From: FEN-1297 sp963710735
GTDB taxonomy: Bacteria > Bacteroidota > Ignavibacteria > Ignavibacteriales > Ignavibacteriaceae
Direction: 5' to 3'
Assembly (NCBI GenBank): GCA_963710735.1
Contig: CAVQBN010000012.1
Coordinates: forward strand, 1-64,000
DNA: 64,000 nt
Part shown: positions 28,669-37,790 of the stretch, piece by piece
Layout of the letters: each line of letters begins with the position of its first letter
Position numbering within the stretch: position 1 is the first letter of the stretch
Program-made: the position numbers and the translations under genes
Notes under the pieces: model-generated
Seen by the model: only the letters and a program-made list of their open reading frames with translations
Database searches by the model: none
Told to the model about the DNA's origin: nothing

Positions 28669-29691
28669 TTATTTAGTACCAACGGAAGACCATACGATTG
28701 AACCTTTGCCAATTATTTCTTATGATACAGATGTCGGGTTTCGGATATGGTGCAAAGGCTTTCTTTCTTAATTTGTTGAGGTATAATGAATCATTTCGAT
28801 ATAACTATATTTAACAGTACAAAAGGGGAAAGGTGGTATAGGTTTGTTTTTTCTATCCCGGATTTTGAACTTCGCCAGGGTAAAGTATATCCTATTGCTG
28901 TAGATCTAATTGTTGATTATGATAAATATATTCGGAACAGTTTCTTTGGAACTGGTAACAAATCTAGTTACAATGATCTTGAAGAGTATACAAAAGAACC
29001 CCTAGAGATTGATCTAAATTTAAGCCGCGGCTTTTCTAAAAATTTTGTTAGCCAATTTGGGTTAAAATATAAATCCGTTAAAAATTTTAATTATTCAGAT
29101 ACAAGCAAATTATTGTTTCAACCTTCTCAATTTAGTTTTTCAAAAGCAAATTTCAGTTCATTAAACCTTTCAATAAGATATGATAGCAGGAACAGCTTTA
29201 TAAATCCATCAAAGGGCTTAGTTTTATTAGGTGAAACAGAATATGCTCCGAAATTATCATTTACAAACACTTCATTTACAAGATACGCCGGCTGGCTTCA
29301 ATATTATTCGCTTTTGTTTTATCCCAAAACTGTTTTTGCGTTCAGAGCAGGACTGCAGGCTTTAACCGGCAAAAACTTGCCTGTTCAGGTTCTTATTCCG
29401 ATTGGCGGAAACAATACACTCAGAGGGTATCCTCAAGACAGATTTCTAGATAAAACAGCTGCACTTTTAAATGCCGAGCTTAGATTCCCAATTTTTTGGC
29501 GATTTGGCGGAGTGCTTGGAATTGATGCAGGAAAAGTCTGGAATTCAATTGATATGATGGATTTTAAGAATTGGCCTAATAATCCAGTGCTCGGACTTCG
29601 TTTTTATATGGATACTTTTATAATTAGACTGGACGTTGGTTTGGGTAGGGAAACAACCGGATTTTATTTCAACTTTGGGCAAATATTTTAA
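28667..29691 (+). CDS. BamA/D15-like surface antigen beta-barrel, frame disrupted
   Basis: The intact frame from 28786 reads a D15-type barrel (NSTKGERWYRFVFSIPDFELR, GGNNTLRGYPQDRFLDK with the conserved RGY element, ending FYFNFGQIF). Homology clearly extends upstream: YLVPTEDHTIEPLPIISYD from 28670, then GYGAKAFFLNLLRYNESF. These pieces lie in three frames, joined by skipping C28742 and C28797. The ATG at 28786 is inside the barrel and is unlikely to be the start. No signal peptide precedes the barrel; skipping T28666 would fuse it to the exported EEP domain, giving a type Vd-like autotransporter layout. Frameshift errors or decay are alternatives. Confidence 0.65.
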
Positions 29692-29703
29692 CTGATTACA
29701 AAT

Positions 29704-31137
29704 TTATGATTCAATAGAAATTTTTTCTTTAATTGATTCATCTTCAACTAAATCTTCTTTCAATTTTTTAGGATTTTCTTTTCTATTGAACACACGTTTT
29801 TGTGCATGATGCCTTTGAAAAATCGAAAGTTTGAAGTAGACAAAAGTAATAACCAATATTTTCAGAATAAATTGCGGCATTGATTCCTTAATTGATTGCA
29901 AACGAATTATTTTAATCCATCTATTAATAATTTTATGCCACGAGTAAAATATTTTGTTTACTCTTTGATATTCATAATAGATTTCATCTTCAGTTAAATG
30001 TAGATGTTTAAATACAACATGATCGCCTTCATAATGAGATATGTCAAAATCTGTAATTCTGTTTTCTTCCACCATCTTTTTATAAAGGGGAGTACCGTAG
30101 ATCGGAATTGAAATGGAAGGAAGGATAACTGCAACTCCGACATCATCAAGCTTTTTCGGGAGAGTCTGGTAATATTCTTTGGTATCATCCTCAAGTGCAA
30201 ACATAAATCCTGTAAAAGTTAGAATTCCGTTTCTATGTAATTTTTCGAACGCTTCTTTATATTCCTCAACTTTGTTTTGTTTTTTCTGAACACTCTCCAG
30301 ACTTTTATCATTTAACGATTCCATTCCAATAAAAGACATCCTGCAGTTTGCTTTTGATAGAAGTCGTATAAATTCATTATCTCTTAAACATTCAATTCCG
30401 TATTGCACACCGATTGCCCAGAAATTTAATTCGGCAATTTCTCTTAATAAGTTTTTAGCATTCTTTAAATCACCGCCGAAATGATTATCATGAATCATTG
30501 CCATTTTTCTTTTTAAGAAAGGTAATTTTTTTAAATCTTTCAAATCGTTAATAACATCTTTTACAGGTCTGGTTCTATAAGGAAGTTTCTGAATATTTAA
30601 CTGGCAGTATGTGCATGAATGCGGGCATCCCCGTGATGCTTCAATTACAATCGGTACAGTATATTTTTTTTCAGCCAGGTCATATCTCGGCGGTGGAATA
30701 TTTTCCAAACACGGGATAGCTTCTGATTCATACCTTTTTTTTAATTTCCCTTCAACTAAATCATTTACCATTTGCGGCCAGACGTTTTGGGCTTCACCGA
30801 CAAGAATAGAATCAAAATGAGGTTCAACTTCTTCCGGAAAAGTTGATGCAAATTTCCCTCCGCCGATTGCAATTTTTCCCAAAGCACGGAATTTAGCTGC
30901 AACCTCGTAAGCATGAGGAGAAAGATAATCCATGAAGCTGATTGCAACGTAATCCGCATCTGTGTTATAGTTTATTGGTCTAACCATTTCATGAAGAACC
31001 TCAATGTCAACAATGGGTGGAGTCATTCCGGCTAACAAAATTCCCGGAAGGGGAGGAGCAGGTGTCCTTGCATAATATGGATCTTCATCTATTAAATTCT
31101 GAAATAAAACAATTATTAAAAGTTTCGGCTTTTTCAT
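29704..31137 (-). CDS. B12-binding domain radical SAM protein
   Basis: A 477-residue protein. The N-terminal 150 residues form a cobalamin-binding-like Rossmann fold (AISFMDYLSPHAYEVAAKF, IAIGGGKFASTFPEE). The radical SAM core follows with CPHSCTYC (CxxxCxxC) near residue 173. A hydrophobic segment close to the C-terminus (ILKILVITFVYFKLSIF) and basic tail suggest membrane association. Such proteins often modify lipids or other unactivated carbons (hopanoid methylases, tetraether synthases); the reaction here is unknown. It lies 28 bases downstream of the SPT-like gene on the same strand, so they are probably co-transcribed. Confidence 0.8.
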   Translation of the reverse strand: MKKPKLLIIVLFQNLIDEDPYYARTPAPPLPGILLAGMTPPIVDIEVLHEMVRPINYNTDADYVAISFMDYLSPHAYEVAAKFRALGKIAIGGGKFASTFPEEVEPHFDSILVGEAQNVWPQMVNDLVEGKLKKRYESEAIPCLENIPPPRYDLAEKKYTVPIVIEASRGCPHSCTYCQLNIQKLPYRTRPVKDVINDLKDLKKLPFLKRKMAMIHDNHFGGDLKNAKNLLREIAELNFWAIGVQYGIECLRDNEFIRLLSKANCRMSFIGMESLNDKSLESVQKKQNKVEEYKEAFEKLHRNGILTFTGFMFALEDDTKEYYQTLPKKLDDVGVAVILPSISIPIYGTPLYKKMVEENRITDFDISHYEGDHVVFKHLHLTEDEIYYEYQRVNKIFYSWHKIINRWIKIIRLQSIKESMPQFILKILVITFVYFKLSIFQRHHAQKRVFNRKENPKKLKEDLVEDESIKEKISIES

Positions 31138-31165
31138 TTTAATTGCCTTTTCTCTTTAGTTTTTT

Positions 31166-32482
31166 TTATGCTGCTACATAATTGAGTTTGGAACATTCAT
31201 TAGAAGAATTAAATTTATTTTCAGACCAAATTTCATCAACAGTTTCTATAAGTCTGTCAATGTCTTCTTTTGTATGAGTTGCTATAATGCTTATTCTAAA
31301 TCGCTGCTGGGAAACAGGAACTGCAGGGTATTCAACTGAGTTGACGAAAATTCCTTTATCATGAAATTTTCCTGCGGCTTTACGTAAATCCATACCGACG
31401 GGGACCCGTAAGGGAATTATTGCAGATTGCGGTTCGATATCAATTCCAATTTCTCTTAAACCTAATTCAGCATATTTAACATTACTCCACAACTGTTCAA
31501 GTAATTCCGGTTCGTTTTCAATAACATCAAGACAGGCAAGTACCATTGCAATAGAGACCGGAGGAAGAGACGCGGAAAACATATATGAACGGGCAAAAAA
31601 TCTTAAGTAGTTAATTATAGGTTTTGATGCTGCTATAAAGCCTCCTGTAGCTGCAAAAGTTTTACTAAATGTACCCATGCAAATATCAACCTGGCCTTCT
31701 ACACCGAAATGTTCTGCTGTACCTCTGCCGGTTTTTCCCATTACTCCTGTCCCATGTGCGTCATCTACTATTAAGATAGCTCCTTTAGATTTGCAGAGAG
31801 GAACTATTTCATTGAGAGGGGCCAAATCACCATCCATAGAGTAAACACCTTCTACTCCAACGTACACATCTTTGTCAGAATTTGAAGCATTTTGTTCTAA
31901 TCTTTGTTCAAGTTGAGAAATATTATTATGTGTGAATCGAAATGACTGCACATCAGCCATTTTAATTCCATCGCAAAAAGAAGCATGGCTGTATGCATCG
32001 TAAATAACAACATCATTTGAATTCAATAAGCCGGTCACCAATCCGACATTAGTTCCATATCCGCTTGAAAAGATCAACGCATCTTCCTCCCCTTTAAGAT
32101 GCGCCAATCGTTCTTCCAACTCACGATGGAGAGATGTGTAACCGTTCAATAATGGCGGACCTCCAATACCAGCACCAAATTTTGAAATTGCCTCAATCGC
32201 TTTTTTCTTAACATAAGGATGGTTTGCCAACCCGAGGTAATTATTAGAGCCGAACATTATCATCTTTCTTTCTTTACCGGTATATCTGTCAATTATTGAA
32301 ACTTCTCTATCTGCAGCCGAAGTAATACATCTCATGTGATGCATTTGTTTATTATCTATTAAGTCATCAACAAATTGGGTGAAGTATTGAACTTTATCTG
32401 TTAATCTTAATTTCCTTCCTTTTAAAAGCATTTCGCGTAAATCAAAATTTTCACCGCCTTGATATTCCAATGTCGTTTTCAT
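31166..32482 (-). CDS. Alpha-oxoamine synthase, serine palmitoyltransferase-like
   Basis: A 438-residue PLP enzyme of the AONS/KBL/SPT family, which condenses an acyl thioester with an amino acid. Motifs: FGSNNYLGLANHP, GPPLLNGYTSLH, IFSSGYGTN, VDDAHGTGVMG, the PLP Lys in MGTFSKTFAATGGFI. GTFSK with a 60-residue N-terminal extension is nearer to serine palmitoyltransferases and their sulfonolipid relatives than to BioF or Kbl, and no bio or tdh genes are nearby. It could therefore start a sphingoid-base pathway, which fits the SDR and lipid kinase genes 2-5 kb upstream. A TGACA repeat lies in its promoter. Confidence 0.78.
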   Translation of the reverse strand: MKTTLEYQGGENFDLREMLLKGRKLRLTDKVQYFTQFVDDLIDNKQMHHMRCITSAADREVSIIDRYTGKERKMIMFGSNNYLGLANHPYVKKKAIEAISKFGAGIGGPPLLNGYTSLHRELEERLAHLKGEEDALIFSSGYGTNVGLVTGLLNSNDVVIYDAYSHASFCDGIKMADVQSFRFTHNNISQLEQRLEQNASNSDKDVYVGVEGVYSMDGDLAPLNEIVPLCKSKGAILIVDDAHGTGVMGKTGRGTAEHFGVEGQVDICMGTFSKTFAATGGFIAASKPIINYLRFFARSYMFSASLPPVSIAMVLACLDVIENEPELLEQLWSNVKYAELGLREIGIDIEPQSAIIPLRVPVGMDLRKAAGKFHDKGIFVNSVEYPAVPVSQQRFRISIIATHTKEDIDRLIETVDEIWSENKFNSSNECSKLNYVAA

Positions 32483-32565
32483 TTTAATTTCTCCTTACTT
32501 TTTGATTTCATCATGTCTTTTTCTAACCTTACGATGGTCAAATTAATTGATAAATAACACTAAAT

Positions 32566-32592
32566 TGTCATTGTAGGGTAAGAGAAATGTCA
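32566..32592 (-). promoter_or_regulatory. TGACA repeats 22 bp apart upstream of SPT-like operon
   Basis: On the minus strand TTTGACATTTCTC is followed by AATGACAA, with TGACA starts exactly 22 bases apart (two helical turns). AATTAA lies 17 bases after the second copy, a fair -10. The site is 84-110 bases before the SPT-like start, in the region shared with divergent marC-like gene. Confidence 0.45.
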
Positions 32593-32713
32593 AAAATATG
32601 TCTGAAATTAAAATGGCTTTGTTTAGTTGAAATTTTCAGAGTCTATTTTTTTATTTAACTTTATAATCAAATTCTTACATTAAGAAGCGATTGTTAATAA
32701 ACGAGAGAAAATT

Positions 32714-33352
32714 ATGGGTCAAATAGCTTTATTTGCTTCAACCGTATTTATGGGATTCTTTGCCATAATGAATCCTATCGGCAACATGCCTATATTTCTT
32801 GGACTTGTTGAAGGGATTGATAAATCTGAACAGAAAAAGATTGCTCGAAAATCAGTTCTATTGGCCTTTGTAATAATTGCAGTCTTTTCAATATTCGGAA
32901 GCATTATATTTGAAGCCTTTGGAATTACTTTACCTGCTTTTCAAATTGGAGGGGGACTGCTGATATTTATTGTCGGTTATCAGCTTTTACACGGTAAAGA
33001 ATCGTCTATGCATCATCCTTCAGAAGGTGAAAACGACAACGATAATTCTGTCGAAGATATTGCAATTTCACCTTTAGCAATTCCAATCTTAGCCGGACCA
33101 GGGACAATTTCCACAGCCATGAATTTTGTGGGTGAAAGTTCTTCAATTTTAAACATAATAGTTGTAATAGTTGTGTTTGCTATTATTTGTTTTATCACAT
33201 ATTTATGTTTTGTATTCGGTGAGAAAATTCTTTCCCATTTAAAGAAAGGAGTTGTTAAAGTGATAACGCGTTTGATGGGATTGATTATCACTATAATTTC
33301 CGTGCAAATGGTCATAGCAGGTATTCATAATGCAATTAAACTATACAAGTAA
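32714..33352 (+). CDS. MarC family integral membrane protein
   Basis: A 212-residue protein with six predicted TM helices (first: IALFASTVFMGFFAIMNPIGNMPIF). The MNPIGNMPIFL and LAIPILAGPGTIST motifs are diagnostic for MarC/UPF0056. A hydrophilic acidic loop (about 98-118) separates the two halves. The family's function is not settled; the old link to antibiotic resistance does not hold. It is divergent from the SPT-like operon and convergent with the four-gene lipid operon. Confidence 0.88.
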   Translation: MGQIALFASTVFMGFFAIMNPIGNMPIFLGLVEGIDKSEQKKIARKSVLLAFVIIAVFSIFGSIIFEAFGITLPAFQIGGGLLIFIVGYQLLHGKESSMHHPSEGENDNDNSVEDIAISPLAIPILAGPGTISTAMNFVGESSSILNIIVVIVVFAIICFITYLCFVFGEKILSHLKKGVVKVITRLMGLIITIISVQMVIAGIHNAIKLYK

Positions 33353-33378
33353 AATGTATGTTAATTAAATTATAATAT

Positions 33379-34420
33379 CTAATTGGAACGCATTTCTTTA
33401 TCAATAGCCAAAAGAGATTTTAAATATAAATCGATTCCATTTTCCAAATTAGATGAGAGATTTCTAATTTTAGTGCTGTCTATTTCTACCAATTTTCCAT
33501 ATATCGGAATTTTCAATTTAGGCTCTTTTATAACAACTCCCAGTTTTATAGGAATCCAGTTTATTTCCTTTCGCTTTAATTAGAAATTTATTTTCTAATT
33601 TTTGCGGTATTGTAAATAGAAGTTCAAACTCCCCATGATAACCTGCAAGCAGTAACCATGGAGGTATTGAGGATGAATTTGATAATTTTAATGAATCTTT
33701 ATCTATTTTATTTTCCCAATCATCATCCAATTTAAACCCTTTATTATTTAGGCGCATTAATTGATCTAGAGTTGATAATACTCCATCGCTTGTATCCATG
33801 CATGCGGAAGCGAAGTCTTTTATTATTCTTCCCTCATTGATTTTTGCAATTGGTTGATATTCGAATATTTTATTCATTGAATTAAAAAATTTAAAAATTG
33901 CAAATGCATTTCCTTTTCCTAATAATCCGGTAGAATACAAAATATCATTTTCTTGTAATCCGATTCTTGAAACAAACTTTTTATTTTCAAGAATACCTAT
34001 AGCTGTTCCAGTAACTATTAGATTGTCGCCATTATTAGTGTCCCCGCCAAATATAAAAGTATTACACATTTTGCAGGCATCACTTATTCCGGTTTGTAAT
34101 TTTTCAAGATCTTTCGAAGAAAAATTTGAAGGCAGAATTTCGGAAACAAGAATACCTAAAGGTTTTGATCCAACTGCCGCAAGATCACTTAAGTTTACCA
34201 TTACCGACATCCAGCCTATTAAATAAGGATCGTCATAAAGCCCTGTTTTAATTTCTTCAACAATACTATCTGTTGTTATTGCTAAATAATCATGGGAGTT
34301 TTCAGCTGTTTCAATAATTTCCGCATCGCTTTCATGCACATTATTTATTTGTAACCGTGACCTCGGGAAATTTTTTATGAGCGAATTTATAAAATTGTTT
34401 TCAGCTATTTGATTTATCAT
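33379..34420 (-). CDS. ThiL/AIR-synthase-like kinase, with a frame change near the C-terminus
   Basis: Related to thiamine-monophosphate kinase and PurM-type ATP enzymes: ATTDSIVEEI, GWMSVMVNLSDLAAVGSKP, FIFGGDTNNGDN, ACMDTSDGVLSTLDQL and GEFELLFTIP match ThiL motifs. The first frame stops at 33518 after an atypical tail. Skipping C33559 restores WIPIKLGVVIK and about 55 more residues, ending at 33381, which is the normal ThiL length. I start at ATG 34420, which overlaps the lipid kinase stop as ATGA with AAAGG upstream. Sitting last in a lipid operon, it may phosphorylate something other than thiamine phosphate; no thi genes are nearby. Confidence 0.72.
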
Positions 34421-35346
34421 TTGCATACCTTTATAAATTTGGGCATTACTGAAAACTCAACTGAATTTGAAATTATTATTTCTCCGTCAAACTCTACAAA
34501 AAACGGTTTAACGGAATTTATAACCAGTTTATCTGTAGTCCATGATTTTGTTTTTATAACATCACCGAATTTGCTGTTATTCAGTGCCCAGAATAATTTT
34601 AATCTATCTTTCAAATTCATATCATAGCATAAATGAATGTTGAACAATCCATTTTCATAATTTGCACTATATCCATAATTCATACTTCCAGAAAAGTTTG
34701 GATTTTTAATAACACCTAAATTTGTAATTTTGGCATTTATTTTACCGGTTTCTTCAGAAATAATCTCAGCATTAAAATTTTTGTATTTAATTAATTCTCT
34801 TAAAGCAGCATAAATAATAGCCAAGTTTGTGTTTTTTCTTTTTAAAGATGAAAGAAATTTATCTGGTTTGTTAAAGAAGTAATTTGCCTCTGCGGTTATG
34901 CCTATACTTGAATTGATTAAAAAATATTTTGTTCTAATAATACCTTCATTTTCGATGGTAATTATTCCAACATCTCTTAGCAGCGGCTTTTCAAAATTTA
35001 ATTTTACAGGAATATCTTTTATACAATTACATTGACTTACCGGTTTATAAAAATCATTACTAGAGCCGATTCCGATTGCACCAATCTTAATATTATTTAA
35101 TTGATCTGTTGAAGTATTATTTATGATAGAATTAAGCAATAGATTTAAAGTCCCGTCACCTCCGGCAGAAACAAATTGTGTCTCTCCGGTTTGAATTGCT
35201 TCTTTTAAATTCCTTTGAAAGGAGTTATCTCCATTCAAATATATTGTATTAGGGTTATTAAGTATGTTCAGTAAATCCGGCTTAATGGTTTCCCATTTGC
35301 TTAATGCCGTTCCGCCGCATGCCTTTGGATTAATTAATATTAACAT
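34417..35346 (-). CDS. Diacylglycerol/sphingosine kinase family protein
   Basis: A 309-residue lipid kinase-like protein (DAGK catalytic family, YegS/DgkB/LCB5 type). The nucleotide-binding core is NPKACGGTALSKW at the start and SAGGDGTLNLLLN near residue 80, and the second domain contains the GAIGIGSSNDFYK motif, a variant of the usual PxGTxNDFAR. It probably phosphorylates a lipid alcohol such as diacylglycerol or a sphingoid base. It is third in an operon with SDR, UbiA and ThiL-like genes, overlapping the last by ATGA and lying nine bases after UbiA. Confidence 0.8.
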   Translation of the reverse strand: MLILINPKACGGTALSKWETIKPDLLNILNNPNTIYLNGDNSFQRNLKEAIQTGETQFVSAGGDGTLNLLLNSIINNTSTDQLNNIKIGAIGIGSSNDFYKPVSQCNCIKDIPVKLNFEKPLLRDVGIITIENEGIIRTKYFLINSSIGITAEANYFFNKPDKFLSSLKRKNTNLAIIYAALRELIKYKNFNAEIISEETGKINAKITNLGVIKNPNFSGSMNYGYSANYENGLFNIHLCYDMNLKDRLKLFWALNNSKFGDVIKTKSWTTDKLVINSVKPFFVEFDGEIIISNSVEFSVMPKFIKVCK

Positions 35347-35355
35347 TTTAACATC

Positions 35356-36339
35356 CTAAATTTGATTTTTTGAAGGTCTAATTTTTAATGTAAACAAATA
35401 GCATAGGTAATAAACTATTAGAACTAAGCTCCACAATGGTTGGTTTGCCGAAGCAATTGCTGAAAGGATTAAAATATATGCGTGTACCACAAATGAAATC
35501 GGACGGTATGATTCATCATCAGTTTTAACGTAATGCAAATGAATTTGAGCGATTATTAAAATCACTGAACCTATTAATAAAAATATGATTGAAATAAAAG
35601 AATAGTTGTTGTAATTAACTTTCAGTATAATGACAACAGCAACTGATGATGATATGATTGTAAAAAATGCAAATATATCGCTTACTATAGCGGAAACTTT
35701 TCTTCCGAAAACAACGGGTAAAGTATTATATCCAGTTGCACGGTCTGCGGAAATATCTTTGAAATAACCGCTCAAAACGAAATTAGCATATCCGAAAAAC
35801 ACGGTGCTTAGTGGTAAAATAAATATTATTGAAATATGAAATGAGTTTCCATTTAATGCGGCTAAAAAAGCCATTGTAAATAAAACTCCGACAATCCATG
35901 CATTATAAAATGGACCGCCCCACCATTTCCTTTTGAGAGGCGTGTAAGTCGCTAATCCTGCTCCTGATATAATCCCAAGAATAAGATTTAACGGATTAAA
36001 AAATGAAAAAACAAGTACACAGTAAGTCAGCCCGGCAAGGCTGATAAATAGGATTTGGTTCTGTGATACTAACCCCTTTGTGAGTGGCCTGTAAGGCGAT
36101 GAAATTGAATCGGTATCAATTTGAAAACAGTCAGTTAAAGCCTGGCCGAATCCATAAGAGAGAAATGCAGCAGAAAATAATAACAAGAAAGAAGAATTTG
36201 TCATAGTTCCGAAAGACATGCCGGCTATGCCCGTTATTCCCGAAACAAACATTAAATACGGACGCATTGTAACTAAATAAGCTTTACCAAATTCAATACT
36301 TAATAAAGGAAGTCTGTTATTAATTAAATTATTGTTCAT
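35356..36339 (-). CDS. UbiA family prenyltransferase
   Basis: An integral membrane protein of eight to nine helices. The two Asp-rich motifs of UbiA enzymes are present in variant form: LTDCFQIDTDSISSPYRP (about 85-105) and YFKDISADRATGYNTLPV (about 205-225). It should transfer a prenyl group to an acceptor in the membrane; the family spans quinone, haem, chlorophyll and archaeal-type ether lipid synthesis, and the acceptor is not evident. I start at ATG 36339, with AAAAGGA ten bases upstream and an 11-base overlap with the SDR stop; an earlier TTG at 36357 is less likely. Confidence 0.8.
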   Translation of the reverse strand: MNNNLINNRLPLLSIEFGKAYLVTMRPYLMFVSGITGIAGMSFGTMTNSSFLLLFSAAFLSYGFGQALTDCFQIDTDSISSPYRPLTKGLVSQNQILFISLAGLTYCVLVFSFFNPLNLILGIISGAGLATYTPLKRKWWGGPFYNAWIVGVLFTMAFLAALNGNSFHISIIFILPLSTVFFGYANFVLSGYFKDISADRATGYNTLPVVFGRKVSAIVSDIFAFFTIISSSVAVVIILKVNYNNYSFISIIFLLIGSVILIIAQIHLHYVKTDDESYRPISFVVHAYILILSAIASANQPLWSLVLIVYYLCYLFTLKIRPSKNQI

Positions 36340-37174
36340 ACAAACCATCCTTTTCAAACGCTTTAATTAGATAAGAATTATGTTTATTCTTTTTCCCTAT
36401 CAAGTTTAAAATCGGATAAATTAAAGAGAACAATTGTGGAAATAGACTTAATAAAAAGGCAATTGATTTTGTTCCTGTCGGCAATACAATTTCCAGTTTA
36501 GGATGAGATATGATCCTAATAATTTTGTCAGCGATCAAATCTGCGGAAAGAGGTTTGTTTACAAATGCTATTGTTGAATCGGAATCCAATGACTCTTTTT
36601 TTAACATTTTAGTTAAAACAGGACCTGGAGAGACTAAGCTGACTTTTATTCCCGTTCCATTTAATTCAAGTTTAAGTGATAATGTAAATCCCCGTAAGGC
36701 AAATTTTGTTGCACTGTAAAGTGATTCATAAGGCATAGGAATAATTCCGCCAAGGGAGCCCAAATTAATTATGTGCCCGAATCCCTGTTTCTTCATTAAA
36801 GATATTATTACTTTGGAAGCAGTTATGAAACTTGTAAAATTGGTTGAAATTATTTCTTCGATTTGATTAGAAGTAAGGTTTTCAAATTTCCCGGGAATTA
36901 ATGTCCCGACTGAATTTATAAGCACATCTATTTTGCCATATTTATTTTTTATCTCATTAAGGGCATCTTCCCAGCTTGCGGATAGAGTAAGATCGGATGT
37001 TATCCAATCATAATCATAATGATTACACCTGGCAAAATTCTTCAGGTGAATATTTTCAGTTCTGCTTATGCCGATAACTTTTGCATTTAGCAATAAAAGC
37101 TTTTTATATACTGTGCTTCCGATTCCTCCAGAACCTCCTGCAATTACGATTACTTTTTCATCCAAATTTTTCAT
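36329..37174 (-). CDS. Short-chain dehydrogenase/reductase
   Basis: A 281-residue classical SDR: cofactor motif GGSGGIGS, NSVG, catalytic Ser in LGSLGG and YSATK (Tyr/Lys). The C-terminal 50 residues carry a hydrophobic stretch (IAFLLSLFPQLFSLIYPILNLIG) that suggests membrane contact, as in ketosphinganine reductases. It is the first gene of the SDR-UbiA-lipid kinase-ThiL-like operon. Given the SPT-like enzyme nearby, 3-keto-sphinganine reduction is a reasonable hypothesis, not a demonstrated function. Confidence 0.8.
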   Translation of the reverse strand: MKNLDEKVIVIAGGSGGIGSTVYKKLLLLNAKVIGISRTENIHLKNFARCNHYDYDWITSDLTLSASWEDALNEIKNKYGKIDVLINSVGTLIPGKFENLTSNQIEEIISTNFTSFITASKVIISLMKKQGFGHIINLGSLGGIIPMPYESLYSATKFALRGFTLSLKLELNGTGIKVSLVSPGPVLTKMLKKESLDSDSTIAFVNKPLSADLIADKIIRIISHPKLEIVLPTGTKSIAFLLSLFPQLFSLIYPILNLIGKKNKHNSYLIKAFEKDGLYEQ

Positions 37175-37234
37175 TCCAATTATCTCTTTCTTATTTAATT
37201 ACAGAAGAAAAATAATTGCGGGTGAGAATTAACT

Positions 37235-37250
37235 TGTCAAGAAAATGTCA
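37235..37250 (-). promoter_or_regulatory. TGACA direct repeat upstream of SDR-UbiA operon
   Basis: On the minus strand, TTTTGACATTTTCTTGACAA has TGACA starts 11 bases apart, very close to the site at 26805. TTGACA then 17 bases then AATTAT can serve as the promoter. The site lies 61-76 bases before the SDR start. Confidence 0.5.
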
Positions 37251-37302
37251 AAAGAATGTAAATATTAAAGAAGAAATTTTATGAAGTAAAGCTGCCATTT
37301 TT

Positions 37303-37318
37303 TGACAATTTATTTACA
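37303..37318 (+). promoter_or_regulatory. Weaker TGACA/TTACA repeat upstream of small lipoprotein
   Basis: TTGACAATTTATTTACAG has TGACA and TTACA starts 11 bases apart. TTGACA at 37302 followed 16 bases later by TATATA makes a good promoter reading toward the lipoprotein gene at 37476. The second half-site differs by one base, so this is a weaker member of the group. Confidence 0.35.
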
Positions 37319-37475
37319 GATTTTATATAAACCAATGACATGTCTGAGGTTTCAAAAATTTAAATTTCTCAACATAGAAATGCAGTTAAGGCAGAAATAA
37401 AAGCAATGTAAAATGTTTTTCCTTTATTTAGGCGATTATGAATTCTTCTAATATCTTAAAGAAAGGCTGGTTATT

Positions 37476-37790
37476 ATGAATAAAATAAAAAAGGTTTCTT
37501 TTTCTATCTATTTTATCTTTTTATTATCAATAATTTTACAATCTTGTGATATTGAAAGTCTGGTATTAGGAAATGAAATTTCCGGAAAAGCTACAATTAC
37601 AAAGACTGGAAATGATATTACAATTATTACTGATGATTGGATTCAGTATGTTCCAGTAAATTTATCGGATGAATATAAAATTGATAAGCTTAGAGTAGAA
37701 TTTCGAGGTGTTATTGATAAAAATCCCAACCAATATGGAATTGATAAAATTAGGTTAACTTATATCAAAAAATTGATTGAGACTTCTTAG
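37476..37790 (+). CDS. Small predicted lipoprotein
   Basis: A 104-residue protein whose signal peptide ends in a lipobox (IILQSC), so it is probably lipid-anchored in the envelope. The mature part is beta-rich with no domain that I recognise (ITIITDDWIQYVPVNLSDEYK). AAAGG lies upstream of ATG. It is divergent from the lipid operon across 300 bases that hold both TGACA sites, and convergent with rsmD. Function unknown. Confidence 0.6.
   Translation: MNKIKKVSFSIYFIFLLSIILQSCDIESLVLGNEISGKATITKTGNDITIITDDWIQYVPVNLSDEYKIDKLRVEFRGVIDKNPNQYGIDKIRLTYIKKLIETS

Noticed and set aside
28786..28788. ATG as the true start of the D15 barrel gene
   Set aside because: Conserved barrel sequence continues upstream in other frames, and there is no signal peptide after this ATG.
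31166..32482. BioF or threonine-linked Kbl as the firm identity of the oxoamine synthase
   Set aside because: No biotin or threonine dehydrogenase genes are nearby and the GTFSK motif and N-terminal extension fit SPT-like enzymes better, though phylogeny is needed.
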